Below, piece by piece: positions 1-7,640 of a stretch of DNA of 19,523 nt. Under the pieces are notes generated by a model. That model was not told the origin of the DNA, did no database searches, and saw nothing but the letters and a program-made list of their open reading frames with translations. The stretch is from Candidatus Colwellbacteria bacterium RIFCSPLOWO2_12_FULL_43_11 (GTDB lineage: Bacteria > Patescibacteriota > Minisyncoccia > UBA6257 > Colwellbacteraceae), in assembly GCA_001817805.1 (NCBI GenBank), contig MHJB01000004.1:1-19523 (forward strand), given 5' to 3'. The translations under genes were made by a program, and so were the position numbers. Numbering within the stretch: position 1 is the first letter of the stretch; every line of letters begins with the position of its first letter.

Positions 1-704
1 ACTATATCGGCCAGAGACTTTGCCGTTTTAATATCTTCAAGAGCCGTATTCGCATCCAGGAGGGCTATAGCCGGTTCCGCCTCTCTCACGCCCAATGAAT
101 CGGGCAAAAGATTGGTGTAACCCAAATAGGCTATTTTTGCTTGCCCCGCCTTTTTTATAAGAGGCTTATGAGCGATTTCATAATCCGGTCCGGCCCCGAC
201 AAAATCTATATTAGCGGAGTTTAAAATAGTCATGGTATCGAGCGCCGCATCGCTCCCATAATCCCAAATATGGTTATTAGCGAGAGAGAGTACATCAAAA
301 CCGGCGTAAACAAGACCCTCTATCGCCCTGGGGTCGCCTCTAAAAGAATAGATACTCCCCACTTTAATACCCTTGTCCGATAACGGCCCTTCCAGATTAC
401 CAAAAGTTATATCGGCAGCAGTCAAAAAATCGGCCATTCCCAAAAACGGATAACGCCAGTCATTATTCTTAACCATAATTGACCCGACAAGCCGACTAAG
501 CATTATGTCCCCCACAAAAAGAAGCGTGGCCTGTCTGCCTTCCTCAAAAACCTCCTCAAAAGCTTTCCGAGGCGCGGAATTATCGTCTCGTTCTATAACT
601 GTGGAGTTAGACGGTAAGACAAGTGTTGTTCCCAGCGCTAAAACCAGAAACGTTAGAAAGATTAGTGAATTTCTTCCTTCTTTTCTCTTAAGAAAATTCG
701 CCAT
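1..704 (-). CDS. CapA-family protein (poly-gamma-glutamate capsule synthesis type), 3' end outside window
   Basis: Reading left from ATG at 704, 234 codons are open to the window edge, so the C-terminus is missing. Residues about 12-31 form one hydrophobic segment after a basic start (MANFLKRKEGR), which suggests a signal anchor with an outward-facing catalytic domain. Hallmarks of the CapA/PGA_cap metallophosphatase-like fold are visible: GDIMLSR (65-71), GNLEGPLS (102-109) and LANNHIWDYG (141-150), which carry the usual Asp, Asn/Glu and Asn-His metal ligands. The family includes the Bacillus capsule protein CapA and many uncharacterised envelope enzymes, so the substrate cannot be named. 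The start lies 43 nt inside the preceding gene (stop at 662), and no clear Shine-Dalgarno site is seen. The next Met (68) would remove the anchor and split the first motif, so 704 is preferred. Confidence 0.85.
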   Translation of the reverse strand, partial: MANFLKRKEGRNSLIFLTFLVLALGTTLVLPSNSTVIERDDNSAPRKAFEEVFEEGRQATLLFVGDIMLSRLVGSIMVKNNDWRYPFLGMADFLTAADITFGNLEGPLSDKGIKVGSIYSFRGDPRAIEGLVYAGFDVLSLANNHIWDYGSDAALDTMTILNSANIDFVGAGPDYEIAHKPLIKKAGQAKIAYLGYTNLLPDSLGVREAEPAIALLDANTALEDIKTAKSLADI

Positions 705-2266
705 TGTTCAAATAACTCAACGAAAATTTGGAGCGGTGTCTCTATCAGGAAATTAAAAACAAATATAATAGCGTTATACTTAAGAAGTTGTTTGGAAAGC
801 CACTTGCCCAGTTCGATTGCCGGCAAGAAAAAGAAGTCTATTAGACCCAAAATAAAACCGGGCTTAACTTCGCCTATCATAAGTTCCCGGCCGCGCTGTT
901 GAATTCTCGTACCCGCGAAAGCGACCAGCGATATAAAGAAGATAAAGACCATAATAGAGAACGGACCAAAATTCAATCGCCACAAAAGCCAATAAATAAG
1001 GCCGAAGGATATAATAAAATTGACGAGATAAAAAAGTCTCAAAAACAATCTGCGGGCCAACCTCCTCTTTTTTGGCAGGCTCACATAATAAAGGCTCTTT
1101 TCTCCTCCATTTAATAAACCTTCAACTTCCGTCTTTACTTTTTCAAGGTTTTCCTTAGACGTGACTTTGGCATTAATGACCAAAAAGAGCATCAGTATCG
1201 GCGGAATAAGCACGCTCATGGATATAGCCGTATAGTTGAACGAACCTTGGAGATATTTATCGATAGGCACTTCCAGTGCAAGCACGATCAGAACCTTAGT
1301 AAGAAATATAGAAAGGGTGCTGTAAAAAGCGGCCCGTCTTATTCTACCCTTAAGTTTAACCAGTCTCGTTTTATAAGCTTCCCCGATTTTTATGGCTAAC
1401 TTCTTCTTATCTTCCACCAACCCCTCGAATAAATCGGGGTTCTCGCTTATCACGTCCCCTAAAATCAAATAGGGCGTATCATATCTTTCGGCTATCCTGT
1501 AGAAACTTTCTCGCAAGGGATGGAGCAAGGTGTTTCCTATCAAATCTTTAATTTCGGCAATATGAAGAGCAATATGTTTCAAAGTGGCTTCCGTTGGCGC
1601 CGACCAATCGGAATAAAGGCTACTGAATAAGTGATAACTTATAACGGCGTCGTCCATTTTAAATAGGGCCCGGTGAGTAGCCACGTGAATTTGAAGTTTG
1701 ATTTCGTCTTCGGAGATGGCGTTTTTATCCTCAGGCTTGAGCCTAACCCTTGAAATCAAGTCCTGAGTCATAAACATGACCAAGCCCAGTTCTTTTTCTC
1801 TGTTTGATAATGTTATTTCGACTTCGTAAGAAGCTATGGGTAAAAGCCAGCCCCCCAAATTTGCCCCAGCCTTATCATCGTTAGCCTTGCCGGAACTAAG
1901 TATAAAGATGTATTTATTTAATATCTGTCTGATGGTTTCGATTTTTTGAACCGAAATCTGACCATTCGGAAAATGGCCTCCTCTTATAAGCTCCTTTAAG
2001 AATTGTTCCGAGGCTTCCGCCCCGTTCTCTCCCGATAAAATACTGCCGTCCAAAAGCCCCCTCCTTTTAAGAACTCTTTCTATGGCGGTCTTCCTTAAGA
2101 GATGCTCTTCACGCCAATCAACAATACCTCTTATCCTTTCGTAGAATGAGGCAACACGGGCCGCCACCTCATCAACGGTAATTACTTCCGTTTCATGGGC
2201 TTTGGCGCTCGTCTCGCCTTTATTGGCCGTTATTAACCTTTTTAGTGTCTCCGATAAAACTGGCAT
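662..2266 (-). CDS. Conserved multi-pass membrane protein of unknown function (534 aa)
   Basis: I do not recognise a named family. About 310 soluble, charged, mostly helical residues come first, including a basic stretch around 40-70 (SFYERIRGIVDWREEHLL). A membrane half follows, with hydrophobic segments near 312-332, 345-365, 409-427, 433-452 and 498-518, and a shorter one near 470-487. A charged loop at about 366-408 contains KKRRLARR. No catalytic motif is obvious. Similar architecture is, from memory, common among Parcubacteria hypothetical proteins, which I cannot verify here. The ATG at 2266 lies three bases after the T-run of the folA terminator. The 3' end overlaps the capA-like gene by 43 nt, so the two are probably co-transcribed, and an envelope role is a guess from that neighbour and the membrane domain. 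Confidence 0.85.
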   Translation of the reverse strand: MPVLSETLKRLITANKGETSAKAHETEVITVDEVAARVASFYERIRGIVDWREEHLLRKTAIERVLKRRGLLDGSILSGENGAEASEQFLKELIRGGHFPNGQISVQKIETIRQILNKYIFILSSGKANDDKAGANLGGWLLPIASYEVEITLSNREKELGLVMFMTQDLISRVRLKPEDKNAISEDEIKLQIHVATHRALFKMDDAVISYHLFSSLYSDWSAPTEATLKHIALHIAEIKDLIGNTLLHPLRESFYRIAERYDTPYLILGDVISENPDLFEGLVEDKKKLAIKIGEAYKTRLVKLKGRIRRAAFYSTLSIFLTKVLIVLALEVPIDKYLQGSFNYTAISMSVLIPPILMLFLVINAKVTSKENLEKVKTEVEGLLNGGEKSLYYVSLPKKRRLARRLFLRLFYLVNFIISFGLIYWLLWRLNFGPFSIMVFIFFISLVAFAGTRIQQRGRELMIGEVKPGFILGLIDFFFLPAIELGKWLSKQLLKYNAIIFVFNFLIETPLQIFVELFEQWRIFLREKKEEIH

Positions 2267-2268
2267 AT

Positions 2269-2290
2269 AAAAAACGTGGTTTTAAACCAC
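2269..2290 (-). terminator. Rho-independent terminator after thyA-folA
   Basis: On the minus strand the palindrome GTGGTTTAAAACCAC (2290-2276) is followed after one G by six T residues (2274-2269). It lies about 35 nt after the folA stop and just before the ATG of the 534-aa membrane protein. The stem is short (5-7 bp), so termination may be partial and allow read-through. A TATAAT lies upstream of it at 2311-2306 without a convincing -35 element; a promoter there would transcribe through the hairpin. Confidence 0.6.
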
Positions 2291-2324
2291 TACCCTATAG
2301 TATTCATTATAAGATTTTTAGCAA

Positions 2325-2810
2325 CTACTTCCTACTGAAGGTGAGAAAGCTGTAATCATAGAGGTTTTTATCATGAGCTTTGTAATCAAGCCTTTCCGTT
2401 TCCTGCCATTCGTCCAAATTAAACTCCGGAAAGTAAATATCTCCCTCAAAGTCGTTATAAACTCTCGTTAAGTAAAGTTTTTGCGCCAAAGGGAGAAACT
2501 GCTTATAAATTGATGCCCCTCCTATAATCATAACCTCGGGGAAGCCTTTGGCGACTTCCAGCGCTTCTTCAACGGACTTAACTACTCTCGCTCCGGAAAC
2601 TTTAAAATTAGCGTCTCTGGATAAAATAATATTTGTTCTCTCCGGTAAAAGTTTGCCAATGGATTCATATGTAGTTTTGCCCATAACGACGGGCTTACCC
2701 AAAGTTTTTTCTTTAAAATGTTTTAGGTCTGCCGGCAAATACCATGGCAAGCCGTTTTTCTTACCGATTAAATTATTATTATCTAAAGCGGTGATGATGG
2801 AAATTATCAT
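2325..2810 (-). CDS. folA: Dihydrofolate reductase
   Basis: Reduces dihydrofolate to tetrahydrofolate with NADPH, regenerating the folate oxidised by thymidylate synthase. The 161 aa match the usual bacterial length. Family signatures are in order: the N-terminal strand and TALDNNNLIGKKNGLPW loop with LPW at 21-23, the substrate-binding acidic residue D28 in LPADLKHFKE, GKTTYESIG (44-52) for NADPH binding, PERTNIILSR (56-65), IIGGASIY (95-102) and Thr115. All expected key residues are present. The gene starts 10 nt after the thyA stop, is clearly co-transcribed with it, and is the last gene before a terminator. Cytosolic. Confidence 0.97.
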   Translation of the reverse strand: MIISIITALDNNNLIGKKNGLPWYLPADLKHFKEKTLGKPVVMGKTTYESIGKLLPERTNIILSRDANFKVSGARVVKSVEEALEVAKGFPEVMIIGGASIYKQFLPLAQKLYLTRVYNDFEGDIYFPEFNLDEWQETERLDYKAHDKNLYDYSFLTFSRK

Positions 2811-2820
2811 AGTAGATTCT

Positions 2821-3750
2821 TTATACAGAAATTTGAGCCTTAATCGGCGGATACGGATCGTAATTTTCTAAGGTAAAGTCTTCATAGGTAAAACCGAAAA
2901 TGTCCTTGACTGCGGGATTAATTTTCATGGTCGGTAGCGTCCGCGGAATGCGGATTAGCTGTTCTTTTACCTGCTCCGTATGATTATTGTAAATATGAAC
3001 GTCTCCGAAAGTATGAATAAATTCCCCGGGCTTTAGGCCCGTCACATGCGCCATCATTAAAGTTAGTAGCGAATAAGAAGCGATATTAAACGGGACGCCC
3101 AAGAACACGTCGGCACTACGCTGATATAATTGACACGAAAGTTTGCCGTTAATAACCATGAATTGGAAAATGGTATGGCAGGGAGGCGGAGCGGTGTGAT
3201 GCGTCCTTATCAGTTCTTCTATCTCTCCCACATTCCACCCGTTAATAATAATGCGGCGGGAAGTGGGGTCATTTTTTATCAAATCCACTGCCGTTTGAAC
3301 CTGGTTAACCTCTCTGCTATCCTTGGTTCCCCACCGTACCCATTGCTTGCCGTAAATTGGCCCAAGCTCGCCCCATACAGCGGCAAACTTATCATCTGCC
3401 TTCATTTTGAGGATAAAGCTCGTGAGCTCCTCTTTCCAAGCATCGCTGTATCTAGGCAGCTTTTCCCGTAATCCACTTTTTACGACATAGTCCTCAAAAG
3501 CCCATTCGTTCCAAATCTTCACGTCATGATCAACCAGAAACTTTATATTGGTGTCACCACGCAAAAACCAAAGCAATTCATAAATAATAGCCTTAAGATG
3601 AACCTTTTTTGTGGTAAGTAGGGGGTATCCATCGGCAAGATTCATTCTCATTTGATAACCAAAAATACTTTTGGTTCCTGTCCCGGTACGGTCACTTTTT
3701 TGAACGCCGTTGTCGGTAATATGCTGCAGTAAATCCAAGTATTGTTTCAT
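2821..3750 (-). CDS. thyA: Thymidylate synthase (ThyA type)
   Basis: Converts dUMP to dTMP with methylene-tetrahydrofolate, yielding dihydrofolate for the adjacent FolA. At 309 aa it has the longer form seen in Lactobacillus, with an insertion at about residues 85-130 compared with the 264-aa E. coli enzyme. Visible signatures are R21 in the phosphate-binding loop (SDRTGTGT), the catalytic cysteine C191 in APPPCHTIFQF, the dimer-partner arginines R165/R166 (DPTSRRIIING), RSADVFLGVPFNIASYS (211-227) and the C-terminal GDVHIYNNH (249-257). The gene starts 7 nt after the stop of the sugar-dehydrogenase-like gene and is followed by folA. Using ThyA rather than flavin-dependent ThyX fits with having folA alongside. 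Confidence 0.97.
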   Translation of the reverse strand: MKQYLDLLQHITDNGVQKSDRTGTGTKSIFGYQMRMNLADGYPLLTTKKVHLKAIIYELLWFLRGDTNIKFLVDHDVKIWNEWAFEDYVVKSGLREKLPRYSDAWKEELTSFILKMKADDKFAAVWGELGPIYGKQWVRWGTKDSREVNQVQTAVDLIKNDPTSRRIIINGWNVGEIEELIRTHHTAPPPCHTIFQFMVINGKLSCQLYQRSADVFLGVPFNIASYSLLTLMMAHVTGLKPGEFIHTFGDVHIYNNHTEQVKEQLIRIPRTLPTMKINPAVKDIFGFTYEDFTLENYDPYPPIKAQISV

Positions 3751-3757
3751 TTCAGAA

Positions 3758-4987
3758 TTATTGTTGAGATGTATTCCCTGTTACTTTATAAATGACTCCG
3801 GCCTTGTCATCCGATATGTATATTACTCCTCCCGGTTGAATCATAATATCCGCCGGGCGCCCCAAAGCGTTGCCGTCTTTAAGCCACCCGGAAATAAAAT
3901 CCTCTTCCCCCAAATATTTTCCTGTCTCATCAAGCTTGTATCTCACAATCTTATAACCGGTTGGCGTAGACCTATTCCAACTCCCATGATAAGCCACCAG
4001 TAAGTTATACCAATATTCTTCGGGCCAGCCTTCCTCCGGAATAAAAGCCAATCCCAAAGGAGCCGAATGAGCCGGAAGCAATATTTTAGCCGGCACCTCA
4101 AATGGTTCCATGCAAGGATTTCTAAAATAAGTATTTTTATCAAAATCGGTGTCGTGAGTATTTTCTCCGTAACAAATCGGCCAACCGTAATTTTTACCTT
4201 CTTTAATGATATTTATTTCATCCGGCGGCGTATCGTCCCCCAATAAGTCCCTCCCCATCTCTGTCGCCCAAATATCTCCGGTTACCAAATGTATCGTCAT
4301 AAAAACAGAGTTACGCAAACCTCTGGCAAACTCTTTCAGTTCCGTTCCGTCATAATTGGCCGTCAAAATCTTTGCCCTGCGCCAATCCGACTCGTGACAA
4401 ACATTACAAGACGAACCAACCGATATTAAAAGTTTGTCTTCATTGGGATACGGCATAAACATAATCGTCCTCGAGGTGTGATTGCCGCCACCAGGTAAGT
4501 CTATTATCTTCTTCTTATTAAGAGCTTTTAAGGCTTTTGAATCGTAATCATAAATCGCCACTTGGTTAACCTCGGCGATGTAGAGTTCGCATTTATCTCT
4601 GCAGCGAAAGGCCAGACCATTAGGCTTGTTTAAGTCGGATACCACAGTTACTGTTTCGTCAGAAAGGCCATCACCGTTCTTGTCCGGTGTTAAAGCTACG
4701 ACTTTACCTTCGGATGGGATACTAACGAGTATGTTGCCCACGGGGTCATGAAGCATAACCCTCGGTGACACCAAGCCTTTGGCAAAAACGGACATATTGA
4801 ATCCTGCCGGAATACTCAAGGGCATTCCGGTTGTATTTATTACTTCGGTTATATCTTCATTGGGCTCCGTAAAAACCGGCCATACGCCTTTAAGATTGTT
4901 ATTATAAAAAATCGCTGCCCAAGCCAGGCCATAAAGCAAACCTAAGACCAGTAAGAAAATTAATAATCTTTTGACTATTATAGGCAC
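3758..4987 (-). CDS. Membrane-anchored glucose/sorbosone dehydrogenase-like beta-propeller protein
   Basis: Family of PQQ-dependent soluble aldose and L-sorbosone dehydrogenases (six-bladed beta-propeller). A basic start and one hydrophobic segment (about 7-27) predict an uncleaved anchor or signal peptide with the propeller outside. Typical pieces are KPNGLAFR (121-128), GGGNHTSRTI (166-175), NYGWPICYGEN (266-276), the HGSWNRSTPTGYKIVRYK block (334-351) and GRPADIMIQPGGVIYISDDK (376-395). GSSCNVCHES (191-200) contains CxxCH, a haem c attachment pattern, although the two cysteines are usual in this subfamily without haem. The start is GTG at 4987, overlapping the nrdJ end by 10 nt, with an in-frame TAG two codons upstream that leaves little alternative. 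The true electron acceptor and substrate are unknown, and no PQQ biosynthesis genes are in the window. Confidence 0.85.
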   Translation of the reverse strand: MPIIVKRLLIFLLVLGLLYGLAWAAIFYNNNLKGVWPVFTEPNEDITEVINTTGMPLSIPAGFNMSVFAKGLVSPRVMLHDPVGNILVSIPSEGKVVALTPDKNGDGLSDETVTVVSDLNKPNGLAFRCRDKCELYIAEVNQVAIYDYDSKALKALNKKKIIDLPGGGNHTSRTIMFMPYPNEDKLLISVGSSCNVCHESDWRRAKILTANYDGTELKEFARGLRNSVFMTIHLVTGDIWATEMGRDLLGDDTPPDEINIIKEGKNYGWPICYGENTHDTDFDKNTYFRNPCMEPFEVPAKILLPAHSAPLGLAFIPEEGWPEEYWYNLLVAYHGSWNRSTPTGYKIVRYKLDETGKYLGEEDFISGWLKDGNALGRPADIMIQPGGVIYISDDKAGVIYKVTGNTSQQ

Positions 4988-7458
4988 CTGCTAAAGCCGC
5001 AGCTCTTACAACTGATACACCCCTCAGCCATAGTTAGAGACGAACCACAATCCGGGCATTCCGGCATAAAGCCATAGTTAGCTATATTCTTTTTAACTTC
5101 TTTAGGGGTGGTTTGAGCCGCTTGAGACAAAGCCTGGGCTATTTCTACTTTGGTAGTTGCCGTCACTTCCACCAACTTTTCATCGAATAGTCCGTGAGCT
5201 CCCGCGCTTTTAACGTGTTCCTCCAGAATTCTGCCGATAGCATCCGGTAGGGAAAGGATTGTGCCTTTCGCGGTTAACGTTGGCATCGGTCCACGAATAC
5301 CTTTCATATCGCTTATTATTTCTTCAACTTTAATGCCGGACCGTAGAGAAAGAGAAATCAAACGGCAAATTGCTTCCGATTGTTCTTGAAAAAACCCTCC
5401 GCTCTTGCCAATGGTCGCAAAGATTTCAAAGGGCACTCCCTGGTCGTCGTTGTTAACCGTAACGTAGAGGTTGCCGTAACCGGTTTTTACTTTATAAGTT
5501 TTGCCCGATAACGCTTCCGGTCTCACTCTCGGCTCCAACCTACCCTGATCAATGGCCAATTCCATCGAAGGTTCTTTTTCTGTTTTTTCTTTCTTGCGGG
5601 GGTCGGTAACGGTTGACGCAATATTTTCGCCCGTACCCAAATTTAAAATTTGAACATTGCGGCTGCCCTCACGGTAAACCGTGCAACTCTTGCATCCGGT
5701 GCTCCATGCCTTAAAGTAAACTTGCTTAACATCTTCCTTAGTAGCCGCGTTAGGTAAATTAACTGTCTTGGAAATTGAATTATCAACATATTTCTGGAAA
5801 GCAGCCTGCATATTCACGTGGTCGTCACCGGACATATCCATAGAAATTACAAATGTGTCCCGTAAATCCTGCGGCAAATCGGTTAAGTGTTGGATGCTGC
5901 CGGTCTTAATGATTTCTTCTTTTACTTTAGCAATAGTAGCTTCATCAAACTTCCGCCTGTGTAGCTCCTTCTCAAAGTGCTGGTTTAAGTATTGATACTG
6001 AATGCCGTCTTTATCCTGTTTCACATAAGCCAAAGCAAAGTTGGGTTCAACGCCTGATGAGGTGTCGTACATCATTGAAATAGAGCCTGTGGGAGCAACG
6101 GTAGTTAAGGCCGCATTCCTCATTTTCACCTTCTTACGGAAAACACTAAGGTGAATGTTCGGGAAAACCCCCTTCTCTTTGGCTAACTGCTGCGACATCT
6201 CATGAGCTGACTTGGTTATGAAGCCCATAACCTTCTCGCCCATCTTAACGCCATCAGGCGAACTATATTTAATGCCCATCTGATAAAGCAAATCGGCAAA
6301 TCCCATTATGCCCAAGCCAATACGGCGGTCTTTGCGCGCCAACTCCGTTACTTGGGGCACCGGGAAATCAAATCTATCTATAACATTATCCAACATCCTC
6401 GTGGCTGTCTTCGTCACGAACTTAAGTCTGGGCCAATCGACTTTGCCGTCTTTAACAAACTCGGCCAAATTAATGGAACCTAGATTGCAATTGTCATAAG
6501 GATGCAGGAACTGCTCGCCACAAGGATTAGAACACTCGATTCTTCCCAATCCCGGCAAAGGATTTGTTTTATTTATAGTATCGATAAAAACAATTCCCGG
6601 CTCACCGTTTAACCAAGCATAACTAACAATCTCATCCAGCATCTGTCCGGCTGTTATATCCAGTTCTTCAAAACCATAAACGCTGCCGTTAGGATGCCTT
6701 AATATTTTTCTTGGCTTCATTTTTTCTCCGCGCCAAGTCCCGTACCATTGCTTGTCGGGCTCCTCCATCGCCGTTCTCATAAATTCATCCGTTACCTTAA
6801 CCGAAATATTAAAGTTTCTTATTTCTCCTTCAACTTGTTTGGAACGAATGAAATCCAAGATGTCCGGATTATCAACGCTCATCATCGCCATATTAGCTCC
6901 ATGTCTACCCTGTTGTTTAATTGTTCCGAAAGCTTCGTTATAAACTTTCAAAAAAGAAATCGGACCAGAAGAAACTCCACGAGATTTTTTTGTTGTGGCC
7001 ATCGCCGGGCGAAGTTCGTCCAAAGAAAATCCTAAACCCGATCCGGCCTGTTGCAAAAGCGCCGCATCTTTCAAAGTTTGGAAAATACTTTCCATTGAGT
7101 CGTGAATCGGCAAAACTATACAGTTGGCAATTAGAGATGTGCTACCTCCCGCGTTAGTGAGAGTTCGTCCTGCGGGCGTGAACTCCTTGGTGGACATTAC
7201 GTCGAAGAAATCCTGTTCAACTTTATTAATAAACTTCGCGTCATGCTTATAATCCTTCTCAACTTCGGCTAAAGCACCCGCTACGCGATGAAACATATCG
7301 GCTGGCGCCTCTTGCTTCCCCTCTTGATCAGTCGCGAGATATCGTTTACGCATCATCTTCAGGGCGTTCTCCGAAAAACTCTTATTGACCATTTCATCAC
7401 TTCTCCTCATCGCGACTTTTTTCATGCTTTTCTTCATAAGATTTTTTCGGCGACTCAT
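4978..7458 (-). CDS. nrdJ: Adenosylcobalamin-dependent (class II) ribonucleoside-diphosphate reductase
   Basis: Makes deoxyribonucleotides by cobalamin-initiated radical chemistry, without oxygen or a small subunit. Visible: NCIVLP with redox cysteine C113; NPCGE (311-315) with the Asn, radical Cys313 and Glu; partner C324; APTGSIS (456-461); STGCKSCTVYREGS (587-599); a TSCPD-type domain (about 655-750); and a C-terminal cysteine cluster (C801, C804, C814, C817, C820, C825) that may bind zinc and re-reduce the active site. The ATG at 7458 gives 826 aa with a Lys/Arg/Met-rich head. ATG at 7392 (Met23) has AGGAGA nine bases upstream and starts closer to the family's usual N-terminus (SFSENALKMMRKRY), so a 804-aa product is a good alternative. 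First gene of the dNTP operon; it needs B12, probably salvaged. Confidence 0.95.
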   Translation of the reverse strand: MSRRKNLMKKSMKKVAMRRSDEMVNKSFSENALKMMRKRYLATDQEGKQEAPADMFHRVAGALAEVEKDYKHDAKFINKVEQDFFDVMSTKEFTPAGRTLTNAGGSTSLIANCIVLPIHDSMESIFQTLKDAALLQQAGSGLGFSLDELRPAMATTKKSRGVSSGPISFLKVYNEAFGTIKQQGRHGANMAMMSVDNPDILDFIRSKQVEGEIRNFNISVKVTDEFMRTAMEEPDKQWYGTWRGEKMKPRKILRHPNGSVYGFEELDITAGQMLDEIVSYAWLNGEPGIVFIDTINKTNPLPGLGRIECSNPCGEQFLHPYDNCNLGSINLAEFVKDGKVDWPRLKFVTKTATRMLDNVIDRFDFPVPQVTELARKDRRIGLGIMGFADLLYQMGIKYSSPDGVKMGEKVMGFITKSAHEMSQQLAKEKGVFPNIHLSVFRKKVKMRNAALTTVAPTGSISMMYDTSSGVEPNFALAYVKQDKDGIQYQYLNQHFEKELHRRKFDEATIAKVKEEIIKTGSIQHLTDLPQDLRDTFVISMDMSGDDHVNMQAAFQKYVDNSISKTVNLPNAATKEDVKQVYFKAWSTGCKSCTVYREGSRNVQILNLGTGENIASTVTDPRKKEKTEKEPSMELAIDQGRLEPRVRPEALSGKTYKVKTGYGNLYVTVNNDDQGVPFEIFATIGKSGGFFQEQSEAICRLISLSLRSGIKVEEIISDMKGIRGPMPTLTAKGTILSLPDAIGRILEEHVKSAGAHGLFDEKLVEVTATTKVEIAQALSQAAQTTPKEVKKNIANYGFMPECPDCGSSLTMAEGCISCKSCGFSRCL

Positions 7459-7466
7459 TTTTCTTT

Positions 7467-7498
7467 ATATTAGCACGGTGCTTGTGGATAACCCTCAA
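7467..7498 (-). promoter_or_regulatory. DnaA box and putative -10 element upstream of nrdJ
   Basis: The minus strand carries TTATCCACA at 7491-7483, an exact match to the consensus DnaA box TTATNCACA. Downstream lies TAATAT (7472-7467), a plausible -10 element eight bases before the ATG at 7458. The best -35 candidate, TTGAGG (7498-7493), has a 20-base spacer, so the promoter call is weak. If this -10 is used, the mRNA would start almost at the 7458 ATG (leaderless), or carry a leader of about 65 nt to the alternative ATG at 7392. DnaA boxes regulate the nrdAB operon in E. coli; use here is inference. Confidence 0.45.
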
Positions 7499-7589
7499 GC
7501 TCTCCAAAAAGTGTTACTAAGACCCTTATGTAATTTGAGGTTTTTGATTGATTTTCTTCAAGAACAATAATTTGACAGTAATTGGCAAG

Positions 7590-7618
7590 ACTGAAAAGCC
7601 GACCCCAAAAGGCCGGCT
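7590..7618 (-). terminator. Hairpin terminator after ftsZ
   Basis: On the minus strand AGCCGGCC (7618-7611) pairs with GGTCGGCT (7604-7597) as eight pairs including one G-U, around a six-base loop, followed by TTTTCAGT. It begins 22 nt after the ftsZ stop and ends the division operon, separating it from nrdJ. The pairing is weaker on the plus strand (A-C mismatch), which supports minus-strand orientation. Confidence 0.65.
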
Positions 7619-7640
7619 CATAACCCAAATTTATACAAAC

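Noticed and set aside
4385..4410. Calling the dehydrogenase-like protein a cytochrome c because of CNVCH
   Set aside because: The two cysteines occur in this propeller subfamily without haem, no axial Met context is visible, and no cytochrome maturation genes are in the window; kept only as a question.
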